From NCBI RefSeq assembly GCF_011764445.1, contig NZ_BLPG01000001.1, positions 2,108,001 to 2,172,000 on the forward strand: DNA of 64,000 nt. Direction: 5' to 3'. Positions within the stretch are counted from its first letter, which is position 1; each line of letters starts with the position of its first letter. The position numbers were made by a program, and so were the translations under genes. Origin of the DNA: Phytohabitans rumicis (GTDB lineage: Bacteria > Actinomycetota > Actinomycetes > Mycobacteriales > Micromonosporaceae). This document shows positions 12,969 through 23,543 of the stretch, piece after piece. The notes beneath the pieces are model-generated. The model did not search any database. It was not told the DNA's origin and saw nothing but the letters and a program-made list of their open reading frames with translations.

Positions 12969-13795
12969 GTGCCTGAACTATTTGACAGGTTAGAGCGCTT
13001 TTACGATGCCGTACCCCGCGACGGCGCGCATACCGAGATTTTCGGGGGCTGGTGCTCTTTGTCCGGAACGGCGCTGGTTGGCCCTTTTATGCGCGTCCGC
13101 GGCTGGGCGCCGCCGAGCCACCATCCGCCGCGGACATTACCGCGGCCCGGGCCCGGCAGCGCGAGCTCGGCGCGCCCGAGGCGTTCGAGTGGGTGCACGA
13201 GACCACCCCCGACCTGCTCGCCGTGGCGCGGTCGGCGGGGCTGACGGTGCTCGAGGCGCCCCTGCTGGTGCTGGATCCGGCCGCCCTGGTCAAGCCCTCC
13301 CGCGTACCAGTGCGTCTTATCGATCCGGCGGCGCCCAGCTTCGCCGCGGACATCGCGGTGCGGCGGGCCGTGGGTGCGGTCGGGTTCGGCGCGCCCGGCA
13401 CGGGCGCCGGCCCGGCGGGTCCCGCGGAACGCGACGCGGCGGTGTTCGAGGTGGCCGAGGAGGAGTTGGCCGACGAGCGGCGGGCGACCGGAGCGGGCCG
13501 GCGGGCGTCGGCGCTGGCCGAGGACCCCGAGCTCGGCGTGGTGGCCAGCGGCATCCTGCAACGGGTGGACGACGTGGCCGAGATCGCCGGGGTGGCGACG
13601 CTGCCGGCGGCCCGGCACCGGGGCTTCGGCGCGGCGGTCACCGCGGCGCTCGCCCGGCACGCGCTGGACCAGGGCGTCGACGTGGTGTTCCTGTCCGCGG
13701 GCAGCGAGGACATCGCGCGGGTCTACACGCGCGTCGGCTTCCGCCGCATCGGTACCGCTTGCATCGGCTCTCCCTCGATTTTCCCCACCGTCTAG
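12969..13795 (+). pseudogene. GNAT-family N-acetyltransferase, apparent -1 frameshift
   Basis: The protein begins at GTG 12969 with PELFDRLERFYDAVPRDGAH, continues to EIFG at about 13046, and then must shift frame to read LVLFVRNGAGWPFYARPRLG onward to 13795. The joint is a run of five G at 13044-13048; one more G gives FGGLVLF and a continuous protein of about 275 residues. The C-terminal half is a GNAT fold: GVVASGILQRV..., the acetyl-CoA loop region ATLPAARHRGFGAAVTAALARHA, and final IARVYTRVGFRRIG. The substrate is unknown. Both halves look well conserved, so a base-calling error is more likely than decay. Divergent from gltB across about 120 bases. Confidence 0.8.
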
Positions 13796-13800
13796 AGCGG

Positions 13801-13870
13801 TTTTGGGGCCGGGGTGCCCTGCGAAGACATCAAGCCTGACGGGCTTCGCAGGGCACCCTGGCCCCCAAAA
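13801..13870. terminator. Large imperfect hairpin between convergent genes
   Basis: The left arm starts TTTTGGGG and contains GGTGCCCTGCGAAG; the right arm is CTTCGCAGGGCACC and ends CCCCCAAAA. The loop is about 18 bases. The oligo-T and oligo-A ends give a T-tract for transcripts from either side, fitting a bidirectional terminator for the acetyltransferase and AfsR-like genes. Confidence 0.75.
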
Positions 13871-13885
13871 CCCAAGCCCAACCCC

Positions 13886-16816
13886 CTAGGCCGGAACGGC
13901 GAAGCCGAGAGCCGCGGCCGTAGCCTCGACATCCGCGCGCTCGCAGGCCGGGACGGGCGCGCCGATCTCGGTGCGGATCTGGCCCGCGTCGGCCAGCAGC
14001 TGGGCCGCCCGCTCCGGGTCGTCCTGGCGGTGCACCTCGGCGAGCGCCTCCAGCACGCTGGCGGTGCGCCACCGGTCGCCGACCTTGCGGTGGGTGGCCA
14101 GGCTCAGCGCCAGGTGCTCCCCGGCCCGGTCGGTGCGCCCGCCGCGCAGCTCGACGAGGCCGCGCAGGTTGTGCACCCAGCCGACGCCCTCCGGGAAGCC
14201 GAGCGCGGCGTACCGCTCCAGGGCGGCGTCCAGCAGCGACGTCGCCCGGTCGGTGTCGCCGCGGTAGAGAGCGACCGCGCCCAGGTTCATCAGCGCGGAG
14301 GCGGCCGCCTCCGCGTCGCCGAGCCGCTCGAACCACCGCCGGCCCGCCCGCAGCCGCAACTCGGCCCGGTCCAGGTCGCCGGCCAGCCAGGCGGTGAAGC
14401 CGCGCAGCAGCACCGCGCGCGCCTCGCCCAGCTCGTCGCCGCACTCCACGTAGATGGCGGCCGCCTTGTCCAGGTGCGCGGCGGACTCCTCGTACTCGGC
14501 ACGCTCCCGGGCGACCGAGCCGAGGATCATCTCCACCCGCGCCTGGGCGCGCTGGTCCCCGACCGCCCGGTACGCCACCCGGGCCACCTCGGCGTACTCG
14601 GCGGCGGCCGGATAGTCGCACAGCAGCATCGCGAGCATGGCGGCGTCGGCCGCGGCGGCGGCGCGCAGCAGCTTGGGCGCCCGGGGGTGCCGGGCCAGGG
14701 CGGCCGCCAGCCAGTCCAGGGCCTCCCGGTAGTGCCCCTCGATCCGGCAGAACATCGCCAGCGCGGTGGCGAGCCGCAGATCGCCGTACGGGATGGCGCT
14801 GGGCCGCGCCTCGCCGAGCCAGGCCATCGCGGCACGCAGGTTGGCCGCCTCGGCGCGCAGCCGGGCCAACCCAGCCTCCTGGCCGTGCCCGCGCAGGTCG
14901 GCGTCGGCGGACTCGGCGACCGACAGGTAGTGCGCCGCGTGGGCCGTACGGGCAACCGGCGCGTCACCGTACAGCCGGGCGAGCGCGTGCCGGCGGATCG
15001 GCATGAGCATCCGGTAGCGGCCGGTGTTCGCCTCGACCAGGGACGCGTCGACCAGCAGGTCGAGTGCCTCGGGGCCGGCACCGCCGCGGACCGCGTCGGC
15101 GGCACCCCGGTCGAAGCCGCCCACGAAGACCGCCAACCGGTCGAAGTACGCCTGGACCTGCGCGTCGAGCTGCTCCAGGCTGGACTCGACGGCGGCGGCC
15201 ACGGTGCGGTGCCGCGGCGGCGCGGTCGGGTCGGGGCTGTGCAGCAGGCGCTGGTCGGTGCGCAGCCGGGCCACGATCTCCGACACGCTCAGCAGCGGGG
15301 TACGCGCCGCGGCCAGCTCGATGGCCAGCGGCAGCCCGTCCAGTTCCAGGCAGAGCTGGGCGACCGCGTCGGCGCTGCCCTCCGGCACCGGCCGGCCGGA
15401 ACGCGCCTGCGCCCGCTCCAGGAAGAGCCGGGTCGCGGCGTGGTTGGCCAGCTCGGCGAGGGTGAGCCCGGCCGTCGAGGCGGGCAGCGTCAGCGGCGGT
15501 ACCGGCACGATCGCCTCGCCGTCCGCCCGCAGCGGCGCCCGGCTGGTGGCCAGCACGCGCAGCCCCGGGCACGCCGCCAGCAGCCGGCCCGCCAGCTCGC
15601 CGCACCCCGCCACCAGGTGCTCGCAGTTGTCGAGCACGAGCAGGACGTCGTGGTCCCCGACCTCTTCGGCGATGGCGTCGATCGACTCCTTGCCCGGCTC
15701 CTCGCGCAGGCCCAGCGCCTCGGCGACGGCCGCCGGCACCCGTACCGGCCGGTCCACCGCGCTCAGGTCGACGAACCAGGCCAGCGGCCTGCCGGCCCCG
15801 CCCGCCGCGGCGATCGCCAGCCGGGTCTTGCCGGCGCCGCCCGGCCCGACCAGCGTCACCAGGCGGTGCGTCCCGAGCCGGGCGCCGATCTCGTCCAGCA
15901 GCGTCTCGCGCCCCAGCAGGCTGGTCAGCGGCACCGGCGGCGCGGCCACCTGCCGCGGCAGCCGGGGCATCGGGGGCGGCGGTGGCGCCGGCGGCTCCGC
16001 CAGGTCGCCCCGCTCGGCGGCCGCGGCCAGTGCCCGCAGCCGCTCCCCCGGCTCGACGCCGAGCTGCTCGGCGAAGGTGCGCCGGGCCCGCTCGTACACC
16101 GACCGGGCGGCCCCTCGGCCGGCGCTCACCAAGGTGGCGGTCAGCAGCAGCTCCCACCGGCGCTCGCGCAGCGGATGCCTGGCCACCCCCGCCTCCAGCT
16201 CGGCGGCCGCCACCGCGGCGACCTTCGCCGCCTCGATGCCCGCGGCCACCGCCGCGCGATCGGCCACCGGCGCGCCGCTCGCCCGCACCGCCGCGCCAGC
16301 CAGCCGGAGTACGCAGTCCCAGCGGTCCTCGCGGGCCCGCGAACGACTCTCGGCCAGCCGCTTCGCCTCGGCAACCGCCCAACCGGACAGCACCATCCCG
16401 GCGAGCGGCGTGTCGGACCGCCACCGCGCCAGCGCCCGGTCGTAGAGCGCGATCGCGGCGTGCAGCTCGCCCGCGGCCCGCTGCGCCAGCGCCCGGCGCA
16501 GGTCATCCTGGAAGAGACGGGCATCGACGTACCGCCCGGCGAGCCGGAACCCGGACGCCCGGGTCTGCAAGGCGCCACGCAGCCCGCACCGGGTCAGCGC
16601 GCCGGCGAGGGCGGCGGCGTCACGATCGAGGGAGTCGGTGGCCAGGCCGGTCGCGGCGAGCTGCGCCCACCCCACGATCTCCCCGGCCCGCAACCCGAGC
16701 ACGGCCAGCAGCCTGCGCGCGCCGGTGGCCAGCGGGATAGCGCCCTCGGCCCCGGCCAACTCCACCGGGCCCAGAAGGCGCACCTGCCCTGGGCGAACGC
16801 GTAGGCCATTCGTCAT
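13886..16816 (-). CDS. AfsR/SARP-like regulator (BTAD + NB-ARC ATPase + TPR)
   Basis: 976 residues. Residues 1-90 resemble the OmpR-like DNA-binding domain of SARP regulators, though divergent; about 95-265 is the bacterial transcriptional activator domain, containing an unusual Ala-rich insertion near 180-210. A Pro-rich linker (277-296) leads to an NB-ARC/STAND ATPase with Walker A GPGGAGKTR at 324-332, a Walker B-like VLLVLDNCEHL, and GLPLAIELAAARTPLLS. The C-terminal third is TPR-like helical pairs. Such proteins act as nucleotide-gated activators of secondary-metabolite or morphogenesis genes. No biosynthetic cluster adjoins it; only a FAD monooxygenase gene lies upstream on the same strand, so its target is open. 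Start ATG 16816; GAGGGGGA lies upstream but rather far away. Confidence 0.88.
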   Translation of the reverse strand: MTNGLRVRPGQVRLLGPVELAGAEGAIPLATGARRLLAVLGLRAGEIVGWAQLAATGLATDSLDRDAAALAGALTRCGLRGALQTRASGFRLAGRYVDARLFQDDLRRALAQRAAGELHAAIALYDRALARWRSDTPLAGMVLSGWAVAEAKRLAESRSRAREDRWDCVLRLAGAAVRASGAPVADRAAVAAGIEAAKVAAVAAAELEAGVARHPLRERRWELLLTATLVSAGRGAARSVYERARRTFAEQLGVEPGERLRALAAAAERGDLAEPPAPPPPPMPRLPRQVAAPPVPLTSLLGRETLLDEIGARLGTHRLVTLVGPGGAGKTRLAIAAAGGAGRPLAWFVDLSAVDRPVRVPAAVAEALGLREEPGKESIDAIAEEVGDHDVLLVLDNCEHLVAGCGELAGRLLAACPGLRVLATSRAPLRADGEAIVPVPPLTLPASTAGLTLAELANHAATRLFLERAQARSGRPVPEGSADAVAQLCLELDGLPLAIELAAARTPLLSVSEIVARLRTDQRLLHSPDPTAPPRHRTVAAAVESSLEQLDAQVQAYFDRLAVFVGGFDRGAADAVRGGAGPEALDLLVDASLVEANTGRYRMLMPIRRHALARLYGDAPVARTAHAAHYLSVAESADADLRGHGQEAGLARLRAEAANLRAAMAWLGEARPSAIPYGDLRLATALAMFCRIEGHYREALDWLAAALARHPRAPKLLRAAAAADAAMLAMLLCDYPAAAEYAEVARVAYRAVGDQRAQARVEMILGSVARERAEYEESAAHLDKAAAIYVECGDELGEARAVLLRGFTAWLAGDLDRAELRLRAGRRWFERLGDAEAAASALMNLGAVALYRGDTDRATSLLDAALERYAALGFPEGVGWVHNLRGLVELRGGRTDRAGEHLALSLATHRKVGDRWRTASVLEALAEVHRQDDPERAAQLLADAGQIRTEIGAPVPACERADVEATAAALGFAVPA

Positions 16817-16876
16817 TGCGCGTAGTGTCCCCCTCGCGCGCTGCGATGGTCAGCCCCCCATTCGGCTCCATTTCCC

Positions 16877-16981
16877 GCGTCGATCAAGGGCTTTCCCGTC
16901 GATCAAGGGCGTATGGCCGTGCTTTGATCTCCGATCCACGACCGTTTGCCCTTGATCGACGCGGAAGTCCTTGATCGGCGC
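16877..16981. repeat. Compound hairpin repeat, copy A
   Basis: Inner arms: GTCGATCAAGGGC at 16898 and GCCCTTGATCGAC ending 16960, extended inward by GTATGGCCGTG/CACGACCGTTT; the loop contains TTTGATCTCC. An outer pair (CGATCAAGGGCTTTCC / GGAAGTCCTTGATCG) flanks it. A tract of about 85 bases of almost pure G and C with repeated GCGGC words follows to 17066, just before the monooxygenase stop. The same layout occurs at copies B and E. Confidence 0.8.
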
Positions 16982-17111
16982 GGCGCGGGCGCGGCGGCGC
17001 GGCGGCGCGGCACCGCGAGCGGGGGCGGCGCGGCGCGGCGCGGAGGGCGGGGCGCGCGGGAGGGTTAGGCCGGGGGTTTCCAGGCGGCGGCGGCCGTGGC
17101 GGCGCTGCCCA

Positions 17112-18260
17112 TCAGGCGGGGCTGATCGTGCCCAGCGCGGCGTCTCGCGCGCGCAGCGCCAGCCGGCCGCGCGCCTGCAACACCGCCGACATGCGCCGGG
17201 TCTGGCGTACGACGGTGGCCGCCCGGGGCCGGCGCAACCGGGAGTACGCCGCCACCGCCTCGGACACCTGCCGGCCGGGGACCGCCTCGCGCAGCAGGGA
17301 CTGCAACGTCGCCGCGTCTTCCAGTGCCAGGCACGCGCCCTGCCCGAGGTGGTGCGGCATGGCGTGGGCCGCGTCGCCGAGCAGCACGAAGCCGCCCGGA
17401 CCGGCCGGGAAGCCGTACTCCCGGGGGAGCGGGCGCAGCTCGCGTACCTCCTGCTGGACCAGGTCGTCGGGCTCGGTGGCGGCGAGCAGGTCCCCGATCG
17501 GCGCGTGCCAGCGGGCGAACCACCGCCGGAGCAGGACGAGCTGGGTCTCCGGCGACTCCGGGCGGGGCGCCCCGGCGGCGGTCGCCACCCAGTAGATGCC
17601 GCCCCGCGTGGAGGATCCGGCCGAGCCGCGCTGCCCGAGCTGGGCGGCCACGAAGCGGTAGCCGGCGCCGAGGGTCTCCCCCACGACCGGCCGCCCGTCG
17701 TTGAGCGGCGGCACCCGGTACCAGGGGATGACCGCCCGCCACGCCGCGCAGCCCGAACTGACCACGGTGGACCCGGGCGCGAGCCGCTGGCGTACCGCGC
17801 TGTCGATGCCGTCGGCGGCGACCACCACGTCCGCCTCGTACGTCGTCCGGCCGTCACTCACCGCCGGCCGGTCGTCGGGCGACACGCGCGTGGACCGGAC
17901 GGTGACGCCGGTGCGGATCTCCACCCGGTCGCCGAGCCCCGCCACGAGCGTGTCGTGCAGGTCTTCCCGGTGCACGATCACCGGCACGCGCGTGGCCCCC
18001 GGCCGGGGCTGCACGAGCCACTGGCCGTCGGGACGCCGTACGCCACTGTCGGGCAGCGGGGTGGCGATCGCCGCCAGCCCGCCGGCCAGGCCGAGGGCGT
18101 CGAGCGCCTTGACCCCGTTCGGCCAGAGGATCAGCGCGGTCTGGTCACCCCGCACCCGGTCGCCGCGTTCCAGGACGGTCACCTGCCAGCCGGAGCGCGC
18201 CAACGCGCCCGCCACGGCCAAGCCGCCGATGCCCGCCCCAACGACGACAGCCGTACGCAT
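17112..18260 (-). CDS. FAD-dependent monooxygenase (PHBH-type)
   Basis: 382 residues. Single-component flavoprotein hydroxylase: the FAD-binding VVGAGIGGLAVAGALARSGW at the N-terminus, the ADGIDSAVRQ (DG) motif midway, and the GD motif GFVLLGDAAHAMPHHLGQGA followed by LEDAATL near the C-terminus. These enzymes use NAD(P)H and O2 to hydroxylate or epoxidise aromatic or polyene substrates; which one is not visible. The ATG at 18260 has GAGGAG upstream and lies 23 bases after the lgt stop on the same strand, so it may be cotranscribed with lgt. Ends close to repeat A. Confidence 0.9.
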   Translation of the reverse strand: MRTAVVVGAGIGGLAVAGALARSGWQVTVLERGDRVRGDQTALILWPNGVKALDALGLAGGLAAIATPLPDSGVRRPDGQWLVQPRPGATRVPVIVHREDLHDTLVAGLGDRVEIRTGVTVRSTRVSPDDRPAVSDGRTTYEADVVVAADGIDSAVRQRLAPGSTVVSSGCAAWRAVIPWYRVPPLNDGRPVVGETLGAGYRFVAAQLGQRGSAGSSTRGGIYWVATAAGAPRPESPETQLVLLRRWFARWHAPIGDLLAATEPDDLVQQEVRELRPLPREYGFPAGPGGFVLLGDAAHAMPHHLGQGACLALEDAATLQSLLREAVPGRQVSEAVAAYSRLRRPRAATVVRQTRRMSAVLQARGRLALRARDAALGTISPA

Positions 18261-18283
18261 GGGTGGCGCTCCTCGCTCTTGGG

Positions 18284-19405
18284 TCAGCGATCGTCGGTGG
18301 TCCGGACGCTGCCGTCCGGTTCGCCGTCGTCGCCATTGTCGCCGCCGCCGTCCGGCTCGGAGTCGGACGAGGCGTCCGCCTCCGCGCCGCCGGGCGCGTC
18401 GCCGGGCAGCTCCCCGGTTTCCCGGTACGCCAGGTATTGCTCCTCGCTCACCGTCCGGTAGCCCGAGGGCCGGGTGGCCGCCGCCTTGGCCGCGGAGCCG
18501 GACACGTCCCGCTGGGACACGTCGCTGTCCGCGCCCACCGTCACGGGCACCGGCGCGCCGTCGATCGGCACCAGGAACTCCTGCGGCCCCTTGACGCGCA
18601 GGAAGTACGCGAGCGCGCCCAGGAACACCAGCACCGACACCCACACGTTCACCCGCGCCCCGAGGATCACGTTGGCCTCGTCGGTACGCATCAGTTCGAT
18701 CCAGAACCGCCCGGCGGTGTAGCCCATGACGTACAGGGCGAACGCCCGGCCGCGGCCCAGCTTCCAGCGGCGGTCGACCAGGTAGACCATGGCGGCCACG
18801 CCGACGTTCCACAGCCCTTCGTACAGGAACGCCGGGTGGTAGAGCCCGGGTTCGAGGATCGGGTCGCCGTTCTGGTCGCGCAGCGCGTGTCCCGGGTTGT
18901 CCGGATCCATCTGGTGGATCTTCAGGCCCCACGGGAGCGTGGTCTGGCCGCCGTACAGCTCGTTGTTGAACCAGTTGCCGACCCGGCCCACCGCCTGCGC
19001 CAGGGGCAGCGCCGGCGCGACCGCGTCCGCGACCACCCGCAGCGGGAGACCGAGCTGCCGGCAGGCGAGCCAACCGCCGAACACGCCACCGGCCACCGCG
19101 CCCCAGACGCCGAGGCCACCCTCCCAGATCTTGAACGCGTCGAGCGGGTGCCCGCCCTCGCCGAAGTAGTCCTGCGGCGACGTGATCACGTGGTAGATCC
19201 GCGACCCGACGATCCCGAACGGCACCGCCCACACCGCGATGTCCAGGACCACCCACGGCGGCCCGCCCCGCTGGCGCAGCCGATACTCGGTCACCAGGCA
19301 GGCGACCGCGATGCCGAGGACGATGCAGAGGGCGTACGCCCGGATCGGGATCGGACCGAGCTGCCAGACGGCGGAGCTGGGGCTCGGGATTGCGGCGATT
19401 GTCAC
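18284..19405 (-). CDS. lgt: Prolipoprotein diacylglyceryl transferase
   Basis: 373 residues. Seven-helix inner-membrane enzyme that moves diacylglycerol from phosphatidylglycerol to the lipobox cysteine of prolipoproteins. Visible: IPIRAYALCIVLGI in helix 1, GSRIYHVI, the signature GRVGNWFNNELYGGQTTLPWG, and YHPAFLYEGLWN. The last 80 or so residues form a hydrophilic acidic tail (Asp/Glu/Gly-rich), common in actinobacterial Lgt and not needed for catalysis. The GTG start at 19405 has TAGCGT (19414-19419 on this strand) eight bases upstream and no Shine-Dalgarno, so a leaderless message is likely. It sits downstream of the trp genes, as in many actinobacteria. Confidence 0.96.
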   Translation of the reverse strand: MTIAAIPSPSSAVWQLGPIPIRAYALCIVLGIAVACLVTEYRLRQRGGPPWVVLDIAVWAVPFGIVGSRIYHVITSPQDYFGEGGHPLDAFKIWEGGLGVWGAVAGGVFGGWLACRQLGLPLRVVADAVAPALPLAQAVGRVGNWFNNELYGGQTTLPWGLKIHQMDPDNPGHALRDQNGDPILEPGLYHPAFLYEGLWNVGVAAMVYLVDRRWKLGRGRAFALYVMGYTAGRFWIELMRTDEANVILGARVNVWVSVLVFLGALAYFLRVKGPQEFLVPIDGAPVPVTVGADSDVSQRDVSGSAAKAAATRPSGYRTVSEEQYLAYRETGELPGDAPGGAEADASSDSEPDGGGDNGDDGEPDGSVRTTDDR

Positions 19406-19469
19406 GGGTGCACACGCTACCGCCGCCGGGCCGACCCGCGTTAGCCCGGGGTTTGGCAGCCCGGCATGG

Positions 19470-19498
19470 CTGACTTCTCGTTTACCCAGTCGTACGCT
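19470..19498 (+). promoter_or_regulatory. Predicted leaderless promoter of Nudix gene
   Basis: CTGACT at 19470-19475 and TACGCT at 19493-19498 are 17 bases apart. The ATG at 19507 lies eight bases beyond the -10 box, where transcription would start, and no ribosome-binding site is present. Confidence 0.45.
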
Positions 19499-19506
19499 TT
19501 TTGTCC

Positions 19507-20001
19507 ATGAGCTCTTTGACCTCCGCGGTCGCCGCCGTCATCACCGACGCCGCAGGCCGCGTGCTGCTCTGTCAGCAGAGCCAAGGACATCGACTGTGGT
19601 GCCTTCCCGGGGGCCGGATCCGCCAAGCGGAGAGCCCCGTCCACGCCGCGATCCGCGACATCCGCGAGGAAACCGGCCTGGAGACCCACATGGTGGAAAT
19701 CGTGGGTCTGTACCAGCTGAGCGGCAACTCCTGCGGCGAAGACATGCCAGACGTGCTGAAGTACGTCTTCCGCGGCCAGATCGACGGCGGCGAGGCGAGC
19801 GTCAACTCGCCCGGGAAGATCTCCCGGCTGTCCTGGCACGACCCGGACGCCCTGCCCAGCCCGTTGACGCCCATCACGCGGGTCGCGATCGCCGACGCCG
19901 TGGCCGGGCGGTCGGGCGTGCTGCGCGAGGTGCAGCGGGACGCCGAACCGGACATCCCCGACGCCGCCGACTCCGAGCCCCTCGTCGCGGCCGCCACCTA
20001 G
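19507..20001 (+). CDS. Nudix hydrolase
   Basis: 164 residues. The Nudix box is complete: GGRIRQAESPVHAAIRDIRE followed by ETGLE, giving the G-x5-E-x7-REUxEExGU pattern that binds Mg and cleaves nucleoside diphosphate derivatives. The N-terminus (TSAVAAVITDAAGRVLLCQQS) is the first strand of the fold. The remaining 40 residues form an acidic tail. The substrate cannot be assigned. The gene lies alone, divergent from lgt and convergent with trpA, from which it is separated by a hairpin. Confidence 0.9.
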   Translation: MSSLTSAVAAVITDAAGRVLLCQQSQGHRLWCLPGGRIRQAESPVHAAIRDIREETGLETHMVEIVGLYQLSGNSCGEDMPDVLKYVFRGQIDGGEASVNSPGKISRLSWHDPDALPSPLTPITRVAIADAVAGRSGVLREVQRDAEPDIPDAADSEPLVAAAT

Positions 20002-20019
20002 CACGACGGCCCGCCCCGT

Positions 20020-20068
20020 GGATCTAGACGAGAAAAGGTCAGCTCAGAGCCCTAACTCGTCTAGATCC
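20020..20068. terminator. Hairpin between Nudix gene and trpA
   Basis: Arms GGATCTAGACGAG (20020-20032) and CTCGTCTAGATCC (20056-20068) are perfectly complementary around a 23-base loop, followed by AAAATT. Likely bidirectional terminator for two convergent genes. Confidence 0.7.
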
Positions 20069-20164
20069 AAAATTCAGAGCTACCGCGACGACCGTCGCGG
20101 TGCGGACCGCTGCTCCCGCGGCCTCACCCGCCGCGGTTCACACCCACCCCACCCGCGTCGATCC

Positions 20165-20942
20165 TCAGCGTGTAGCGGTTCGGACGCCCCGGGCCAGGTC
20201 GGCGCTCAGTTCCCGGAGTGCGGCCAGCCCGGCCGCCTCGTCGGGCGCGTCCAGCACGCACCGGACCAGCGCGCTACCCACGATCACGCCGTCCGCGTAC
20301 CCGCCGACCTCGGCGGCCTGGGCCCCGTCGCGTACGCCCAGGCCAACGCCCACCGGCAGGTCGGTGACCGGACGGATCCGGGCGACCAGCTCGGGCGCGG
20401 CCGACGACGTCTGCTCCCGGGCACCCGTCACGCCCATGATCGCGGTCGCGTACACGAAGCCGCGGCAGTGCGCCACGGTCATCGCGACCCGCGCGTCCGT
20501 CGACGAGGGCGAGACGAGGAACGTCCGGTCCAGCTGGTACGCGTCGGAGGCGGCCAGCCACTCGTCGGCCTCGTCCGGGATCAGGTCGGGCGTGATCATG
20601 CCGGTGGCCCCGGCGCCGGCCAGGTCCCGGGCGAACGCGTCCACGCCGTACTTCTCGATCGGGTTCCAGTAGGTCATCAGCACGACCGGTACGCCGGTCG
20701 ACGCCACCGCCTCGATGATCCGCAGCGTGTCCCGGGTGCGTACGCCCCCGGCGAGCGCGATCTCGCTGGCCTGCTGGATGACCGGCCCGTCCATGACCGG
20801 GTCCGAGTACGGCAGCTCCACCTCGATGACGTCGACGCCGCCCGCGGCCATCGCCTTCATCGACTCGATGCTGCCCTCGACCGTGGGGAAGCCGGCCGGC
20901 ATGCAGCCGACCACCAGCGCCCGGCCCTCGGCCCGTGCCTTC

Positions 20943-20965
<23 letters not shown>
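20165..20965 (-). CDS. trpA: Tryptophan synthase alpha chain
   Basis: 266 residues. Cleaves indole-3-glycerol phosphate to indole within the alpha2-beta2 complex. Catalytic Glu and Asp are in [19 protein letters not shown]; the phosphate-binding end is [15 protein letters not shown]...[12 protein letters not shown]. The GTG start at 20965 shares the sequence GTGA with the expected trpB stop, so alpha and beta chains are translationally coupled once the frameshift at the end of trpB is corrected. Last gene of the trpC-B-A unit, followed by the hairpin at 20020-20068. Confidence 0.96.
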
Positions 20966-22174
<1,209 letters not shown>

Positions 22175-22178
<4 letters not shown>

Positions 22179-23043
22179 CGCACGGGCCGGGGGTAGCCGG
22201 GTGGTTACCCGCGTTGACCAGCTCGGCGACCGCGTCGCGCGGGCTCTTCTTGGTCACCAGACCCTCGCCCACCAGGACCGCGTCGGCACCCGCCGAGGCG
22301 TACCGGATGAGGTCGTGCGGACCCCGCACGCCCGACTCGGCGATCTTGACGACGTTGTTCGGCAGTCCGGGCGCGATCCGCTCGAACACCGACCGGTCCA
22401 CCTCCAGCGTCCGCAGGTTGCGGGCGTTGACCCCGATGACCTGCGCACCCGCCTCCAGGGCCCGGTCGGCCTCTTCCTCGGTGTGCACCTCGACCAGCGC
22501 GGTCATGCCCAGCGACTCGATCCGCTCCAGCAGACCCACCAGCACCTTCTGCTCCAGCGCCGCCACGATCAGCAGCACCAGGTCGGCCCCGTGCGCCCGG
22601 GCCTCGTGCACCTGGTAGCTGGAGACCACGAAGTCCTTGCGCAGGACTGGCACCTGCACGGCGGCCCGCACCGACACCAGGTCGTCCAGGGACCCGCCGA
22701 ACCACCGGCCCTCGGTCAGCACGCTGATGCACCGGGCACCGCCCGCGGCGTACTCCGTGGCCAGGTCAGCCGGGTCCGGGATCTCGGCGAGCTGCCCCTT
22801 GGACGGGGACGACCGCTTGACCTCCGCGATCACCCCGACGCCCGGCTTGCGCAACGCCGCGTACGCGTCGAGCGCGGGCGGGGCGGCCGCCGCGAGTTCC
22901 TTGACCCGTTCCAGCGAGACCCGCTGTTGTCGCAGCTCGACGTCCTCGCGCACGCCGGCGAGGATCTCGTCGAGCACACTCACGGCTGCCCCGGCGGCGG
23001 GCCTGCCGCCGTCGTCCTCCGCGTTCGCATGCTCAGCAGTCAC
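22175..23043 (-). pseudogene. trpC: Indole-3-glycerol phosphate synthase, apparent frameshift at C-terminus
   Basis: TIM-barrel enzyme closing the indole ring. Typical features: [32 protein letters not shown], and [12 protein letters not shown] with [10 protein letters not shown]. As read, the frame does not stop after [12 protein letters not shown] but runs on through trpB in a wrong frame. One extra base in the run of five G at 22190-22194 (plus strand) gives PATPRPVR and a TGA overlapping the trpB ATG as ATGA. The GTG at 23043 is chosen for its RBS AAAGGGGAG; a GTG at 22983 (SVLDEIL) is nearer the usual family start but lacks one. About 290 residues when corrected. Confidence 0.9.
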
Positions 23044-23264
23044 CAACGGACTCCCCTTTCCGGGTGTCATTCGCCCGATGCTAGGGGGCGCCACGGAGGT
23101 GTCGGAGTCCGGGGTATGGCACGCCTCACGGGTTGGACTCGGGCATAATGCGCGCCCGACGCTGAATACTTGACGGGCAGGTCATCCCCTGGAAACACCC
23201 GCAGGCAGCATCGTTGTCGGGCAAACTGGTCGACGGTGCCCCTGAGCGACCCGGAGCAAATGCC

Positions 23265-23543
23265 ATGAGCACACCTGAGAACGGCCTCGTCGCGATCCCA
23301 CGTACCGTCCTGTCGGTGGCCGTGGGGGTCATCGACACGGTGGAGCGTGTCGTGGTCGGCGACGACCGGGTCCGTACCGCCCGCCGCAACGCGTGGGAGG
23401 CCGTCTGCGCCGACCGCGCCCGCGCCGACCGGCAGGACGAGGTGCGCCGGCAGGTCAGTCAGCTCAAGGTGGGGTCGTCGCCCCGGTCCAGGGCGTCCCA
23501 GGCCGCCGTCGGCCCGTCGCCCGAGCGCGTGGCGCGCTCGTAG
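23265..23543 (+). CDS. Small protein of unknown function, antisense to end of trpM
   Basis: 92 residues from ATG 23265, with GGAG nine bases upstream. It begins with an amphipathic segment (LVAIPRTVLSVAVGVIDTVERVVVG) and continues with a strongly charged helix rich in Arg, Asp and Glu. The last 85 bases (23459-23543) overlap the 3' end of the membrane-protein gene on the other strand. It lies in the otherwise gene-free gap between trpM and trpC. A TTGACG at 23170-23175 could be its -35 box. I do not recognise a family; the coherent composition and the RBS argue that it is real. Confidence 0.5.
   Translation: MSTPENGLVAIPRTVLSVAVGVIDTVERVVVGDDRVRTARRNAWEAVCADRARADRQDEVRRQVSQLKVGSSPRSRASQAAVGPSPERVARS

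Noticed and set aside
23044-23264. Tryptophan attenuator or leader peptide upstream of trpC
   Set aside because: No short frame with adjacent Trp codons followed by a competing hairpin could be found.
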